9,255 nucleotides of DNA from Pseudomonadota bacterium (GTDB taxonomy: Bacteria; Pseudomonadota; Gammaproteobacteria; SZUA-229): positions 1 to 9,255 of the forward strand of contig JADFWE010000266.1 in the NCBI GenBank assembly GCA_015222915.1, given 5' to 3'. Each line of letters starts with the position of its first letter. The first letter of the stretch is position 1. The notes beneath the pieces are model-generated. The model saw nothing but the letters and a program-made list of their open reading frames with translations, made no database searches and had not been told where the DNA came from. Both the position numbers and the translations under genes were made by a program. Shown piece by piece: positions 7,210-9,255 of the stretch.

Positions 7210-7235
7210 TCAGCACAGGCAAAACCGCCTGCTGA
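7210..7235 (+). other. Second hairpin in the intergenic region
   Basis: TCAG (7210-7213) plus CAGGC (7216-7220), with a 2-base bulge between them, pair with GCCTG (7227-7231) plus CTGA (7232-7235) around a 6-base loop AAAACC. No T-tract follows. Together with the hairpin at 7157-7191 it may be part of the transcript end or a small structured RNA. Confidence 0.3.
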
Positions 7236-7304
7236 TCAAATATCCTGTCTACCGGTTTTAATCTAAACGCAATCTCCCTCACTTCTCACTGCCATCGCCG
7301 CTTA

Positions 7305-7340
7305 ATATATGCTTGACCATATATATGTTTAGGCGTATAT
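7305..7340. promoter_or_regulatory. Two tandem 7-6-7 palindromic operators
   Basis: Site 1 is ATATATG (7305-7311), 6 bases, CATATAT (7318-7324), a perfect palindrome. Site 2 is ATATATG (7321-7327), 6 bases, CGTATAT (7334-7340), with one mismatch. The sites have the same architecture, overlap by 4 bases and are offset by 16. They cover the -35, the spacer and the -10 of the promoter, a classical repressor arrangement. AT-rich ATAT-N6-ATAT sites of this kind suit ArsR/SmtB-family sensors, but no regulator is encoded in the window. Confidence 0.65.
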
Positions 7341-7341
7341 T
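7313..7341 (+). promoter_or_regulatory. Permease operon promoter (sigma70 type)
   Basis: TTGACC (7313-7318) and TATATT (7336-7341) are separated by 17 bases and differ from consensus by one base and two bases respectively. This is the strongest promoter match in the window. Transcription would start near 7348, leaving a leader of about 62 bases before the permease start at 7410. Both hexamers are embedded in the tandem palindromes. Confidence 0.75.
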
Positions 7342-7409
7342 GTATGCGTAATAAATGAAGCTGAAGCTTTTTCTAAAGTAGGTAAGCCGTTATTCAACGA
7401 GGACAGCTT

Positions 7410-8366
7410 ATGTTTGATGATTTTGCCAGTCTGCTTGTCTATCAATGGCTAGGGCTTGATCCTGCCGGTCATACGGGCGCTGCCGTACATTTTTTCGTGA
7501 TGGACACAACGAAGATATTTTTCCTGTTGTTCATCATCATTTATATCATGGGGCTGTTACGAGCCATGCTCAGTCCGGAGCGGGTACGTGAATATGTACG
7601 CGGCAAACCAAAATGGCTGGCGAGAACACTGGCCATCATACTGGGAGCTGTCACCCCGTTCTGCTCCTGCTCTTCGGTCCCCCTGTTTATCGGCTTCGTG
7701 GAAGCGGGTATCCCGCTTGGTGTGACCTTTTCATTTCTGATCGCCAGTCCGATGATCAACGAAGTGGCCGCCGTCATCCTGGTTGGCATACTCGGCTGGC
7801 AGCTTGCCGCCTTATATATCGGTGCCGGACTCGTCGTTGCTTACGTGGGCGGTGTGGTCATGGAGCGCTTTAAACCAGAACGGTGGGTAGAAGATTATGT
7901 CTGGAAAATTCAGATGGGTGAGTCACAGGTGATTGCGGCCGATAATTCACTCTCAGGCCGTCACCGTTTCGCCATCGGCGAAGTAAAAGAAATTGTCGGT
8001 CGTATCTGGAAGTGGGTGTTTGCCGGTGTCGCGCTGGGCGCTTTATTCCACGGTTATGTGCCCGAAGCCTGGGTGGTCGAATACCTCGGTGGTAAAGATA
8101 ACTGGTTTGCTGTCCCTGGCGCCGTAATACTTGGTGTACCCCTGTACTCCAATGCCACTGGCGTGATTCCACTGGCCGAAGCGATGCTGGGCAAAGGTGT
8201 CGCCATCGGTACCACGCTGGCATTGATGATGAGTATCGCCGCCTTGTCACTGCCGGAGATGTTGATCCTGCGCAAAGTTATCCGCTGGCCTGCGCTGGCG
8301 ATTTATGCATCCGTACTGGCCGTTGCTTTCACCCTGGTCGGCTGGATCTTTAATTTTATTACATAA
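7410..8366 (+). CDS. ArsP/DUF318-type permease, probable metal(loid) efflux
   Basis: An integral membrane protein of 318 residues with about eight TM helices and a cytoplasmic loop around 140-190. It matches the permease family that includes ArsP (PF03773): FCSCSS (84-89) just after the second helix, then VPLFIGFVEAGIPLG, FLIASPMINEVA, and later PLYSNATGVIPL around Y246-G251. ArsP members export trivalent organoarsenicals, and other members are linked to Cu/Zn or thiol-related stress, so the substrate cannot be read from sequence. C85 and C87 in the conserved CSC are candidate substrate or redox ligands. The start is supported by GAGGA (7399-7403), 6 bases upstream. It is first in a three-gene set with a Cys-tailed small protein and a mini-thioredoxin, and its promoter carries a repressor-like double palindrome. 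Confidence 0.85.
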   Translation: MFDDFASLLVYQWLGLDPAGHTGAAVHFFVMDTTKIFFLLFIIIYIMGLLRAMLSPERVREYVRGKPKWLARTLAIILGAVTPFCSCSSVPLFIGFVEAGIPLGVTFSFLIASPMINEVAAVILVGILGWQLAALYIGAGLVVAYVGGVVMERFKPERWVEDYVWKIQMGESQVIAADNSLSGRHRFAIGEVKEIVGRIWKWVFAGVALGALFHGYVPEAWVVEYLGGKDNWFAVPGAVILGVPLYSNATGVIPLAEAMLGKGVAIGTTLALMMSIAALSLPEMLILRKVIRWPALAIYASVLAVAFTLVGWIFNFIT

Positions 8367-8387
8367 CGACTTTGTGAGGTTTTTATT

Positions 8388-8687
8388 ATGTCTAATCAAC
8401 CCCCGTTACATTCATCCATCATCGCCATGGTTTCATTGGCATCGGGAATCGCATCAAGACATCCCGATATGGGCTTATGTCAGCTTGAGCGCCTGCGCAG
8501 TGCAGGCGTGCCCGAACAGCAGATTGATACGGTTATCGAGATCGCACGGCACATACGTGATGAAGCATCTGAAAAAGTGGATGCTGCATTTGATGAAAAA
8601 GCAGGCATCGATAATGAAGCGGTTGTTGAAGCAGCAGAAGAAAGTTGCGGCTGTACATCAACTGCCAGCGGCCAGTCATGTTGCTAG
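8388..8687 (+). CDS. Small Cys-tailed protein, degenerate AhpD/CMD-like
   Basis: A 99-residue soluble protein starting 21 bases after the permease stop, with GAGG (8376-8379) as ribosome site. Residues 15-57 look helical and resemble the core of the carboxymuconolactone decarboxylase/AhpD family: SLASGIASRHPDMGLCQLERLRSAG, then EQQIDTVIEIARHIR. In that family a CxxC redox pair would fall near residues 25-28, where this protein has H25 and M28; only C31 remains nearby. An acidic helix follows, and the protein ends in a Cys-rich tail, C87-G-C89 and C98-C99. Loss of the catalytic pair plus a CGC...CC tail suggests a thiol or metal-binding partner rather than a peroxidase-type enzyme. The family match is by eye and moderate. 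A role in handing metal or thiol substrate to the permease is inference from position. Confidence 0.75.
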   Translation: MSNQPPLHSSIIAMVSLASGIASRHPDMGLCQLERLRSAGVPEQQIDTVIEIARHIRDEASEKVDAAFDEKAGIDNEAVVEAAEESCGCTSTASGQSCC

Positions 8688-8715
8688 TCGCTAGCCCGGT
8701 GAATTAAAAAATATA

Positions 8716-8739
8716 AGAGAGCTTTGCATAAGGCTTTCT
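8716..8739 (+). other. mRNA hairpin before the thioredoxin gene
   Basis: AGAGAGCTT (8716-8724) can pair with AGGCTTTCT (8731-8739) around the loop TGCATA, a 9-bp stem with two G-U pairs. It ends about 7 bases upstream of the Shine-Dalgarno region of the thioredoxin gene. It could be an RNA processing site or modulate relative expression in the operon. Confidence 0.35.
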
Positions 8740-8760
8740 ATAAGTTAAAGAGACGATATT

Positions 8761-9009
8761 ATGAAAAATATTAAAGTACTAGGTTCAGGTTGTGCAAATT
8801 GCAAAACTACTTTGAAAATTATTGATGAAGTAGCGAAGAGCAAGGGTATCGAAATAGAACTCGAAAAGGTTGAAGATATCGGTGATATCATGGCTTACGG
8901 TGTGATGAGTACACCGGGGGTAGTGATCGATGGCAAGGTTGTTCATGCTGGCGGCATACCCGATCGAAAAACCGTTGAGGGATGGATTGCATCTATCGAT
9001 GCAGCATGA
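8761..9009 (+). CDS. Mini-thioredoxin (TM0996/MTH895 type)
   Basis: An 82-residue thioredoxin-fold protein, full length for the small 'redox-active disulfide protein 2' family. The active-site pair is C11-A-N-C14 directly after the first strand (IKVLGSGCANCK). A helix follows (about 15-28), then a second strand, IEIELEKV. The cis-proline motif is STPGVVIDG with P52, and a final helix starts at about 66. No signal peptide, so it acts in the cytoplasm, probably as a dithiol reductant. Such proteins often sit beside ArsP/DUF318 permeases, consistent with reduction or delivery of a thiophilic substrate. The start at 8761 follows AAAGAG (8747-8752) at good spacing. It lies 73 bases after the previous gene, with a hairpin between them. 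Base use is slightly more AT-rich than the permease. Confidence 0.9.
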   Translation: MKNIKVLGSGCANCKTTLKIIDEVAKSKGIEIELEKVEDIGDIMAYGVMSTPGVVIDGKVVHAGGIPDRKTVEGWIASIDAA

Positions 9010-9142
9010 ACATCTTCAGGTTTTAAACTTCCCTGCAGTTCATCCAGTCGCTGTTACCTGTGAGAAAAAGCTGATCATCGGTGGCCTTATTACATGCGAA
9101 GAAACTGAAGCATTATTAGCACAACTTAAAAACGATCGATAA
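8999..9142 (+). CDS. Possible 47-residue protein overlapping the thioredoxin gene
   Basis: This ORF starts with an ATG 11 bases before the end of the thioredoxin gene, in the +1 frame, and ends at 9142. There is no close ribosome site; GAGG at 8977-8980 is too distant, so translation would depend on coupling. The product has two Cys (C21, C33). Its second half, HPVAVTCEKKLIIGGLIT plus a helix EETEALLAQL, follows the same strand-turn-strand-GG-helix pattern as the C-terminal half of a thioredoxin-like fold (compare TPGVVIDGKVVHAGGIP in the gene before it). It lacks a first half and a CxxC motif. It could be a real small partner, a decayed remnant of a second thioredoxin-like gene, or a chance ORF. 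I do not recognise the family. Confidence 0.4.
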   Translation: MQHEHLQVLNFPAVHPVAVTCEKKLIIGGLITCEETEALLAQLKNDR

Positions 9143-9175
9143 GTCATGTCGCACGGTATATCGAAAAGCTGTAGT

Positions 9176-9255
9176 TCAGCGTTTCTTTACGCGGCTGTAC
9201 AGGTATTTGATGAATGGATACAGGAACCAGGACAGTTCCCATGCTACCGGGCCGA
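9176..9255 (-). CDS. C-terminal end of a convergent gene cut by the window
   Basis: The minus strand is open from the right edge to a TGA at 9176-9178 and encodes at least 25 residues ending ELSWFLYPFIKYLYSRVKKR. The aromatic, hydrophobic stretch followed by a basic tail looks like the real C-terminus of a membrane or membrane-associated protein, more so than the plus-strand reading of the same bases. The gene would converge on the permease-thioredoxin operon, leaving about 33 bases between it and the 47-residue ORF. The family cannot be named from this fragment. Confidence 0.45.
   Translation of the reverse strand, partial: GPVAWELSWFLYPFIKYLYSRVKKR

Larger units (their letters stand above)
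7092..7409. other. Intergenic control region before the permease operon
   Basis: This 318-base stretch has no convincing gene. From left to right it holds a 10-bp palindrome GTGATATCAC just after the previous stop (7096-7105), an 8-bp-stem hairpin (7157-7191), a second hairpin (7210-7235), and a sigma70-like promoter overlaid by two tandem palindromes (7305-7341). A leader of about 60 bases runs to the permease start. No regulator gene is encoded here. Confidence 0.7.

Noticed and set aside
8305..8694. Plus-strand ORF of 129 codons across the permease end and the Cys-tailed gene
   Set aside because: It is in another frame over two better supported genes, and its sequence shows no protein-like pattern.
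9146..9255. Plus-strand partial ORF starting MSHGISKSCSS
   Set aside because: It has no ribosome site and a composition without clear protein character. The opposite strand gives a more convincing C-terminus over the same bases.
1..9255. Search for CRISPR arrays, tRNA or rRNA genes, transposases and integrases
   Set aside because: No regularly spaced identical repeats, no tRNA-like fold and no transposase or recombinase motif were seen on either strand.

Overview
The window reads as a chromosomal segment of a Proteobacterium, most likely a Gammaproteobacterium. This is an inference from the E. coli-type feoA-feoB-feoC order, a Fur-like operator, sigma70-type promoters and moderate base composition; no taxonomic marker gene is present. 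I see no rRNA, tRNA, CRISPR array, transposase or integrase.

Left part (1-3249): a short gene-poor stretch with two small hairpins, then the ferrous iron uptake operon on the minus strand, read right to left as feoA (SH3-like accessory protein), feoB (793-residue GTPase-permease) and feoC (winged-helix Cys-motif protein). The 242-base gap to its right (3250-3491) holds a well-formed minus-strand promoter for feo with a Fur-box-like palindrome just downstream, and a back-to-back candidate promoter for the divergent gene. It also holds a perfect 10-bp inverted repeat and three direct repeats spaced 20-21 bp.

Middle (3492-7091): a plus-strand cluster of a 982-residue membrane sensor (periplasmic Cache, HAMP, GAF, HD-GYP phosphodiesterase with a large insertion inside the catalytic domain), a 69-residue membrane protein and a 138-residue exported protein. 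This is a probable c-di-GMP turnover unit sharing its control region with iron uptake.

Right part (7092-9255): a 318-base non-coding stretch with two hairpins, then a strong sigma70-like promoter overlaid by two tandem 7-6-7 palindromes. It drives an ArsP/DUF318-type permease, a small Cys-tailed protein resembling a degenerate AhpD/CMD fold, and a TM0996-type mini-thioredoxin. A 47-residue ORF overlaps the end of the thioredoxin gene. The module looks like metal(loid) or thiol-linked efflux under an ArsR-like repressor that is not encoded here. The right edge cuts what looks like the C-terminus of a convergent minus-strand gene.

The most interesting points are the tandem operator, the Cys-tailed companion protein, the 47-residue overlapping ORF, the insertion in the HD-GYP domain, and the repeat-rich divergent control region.
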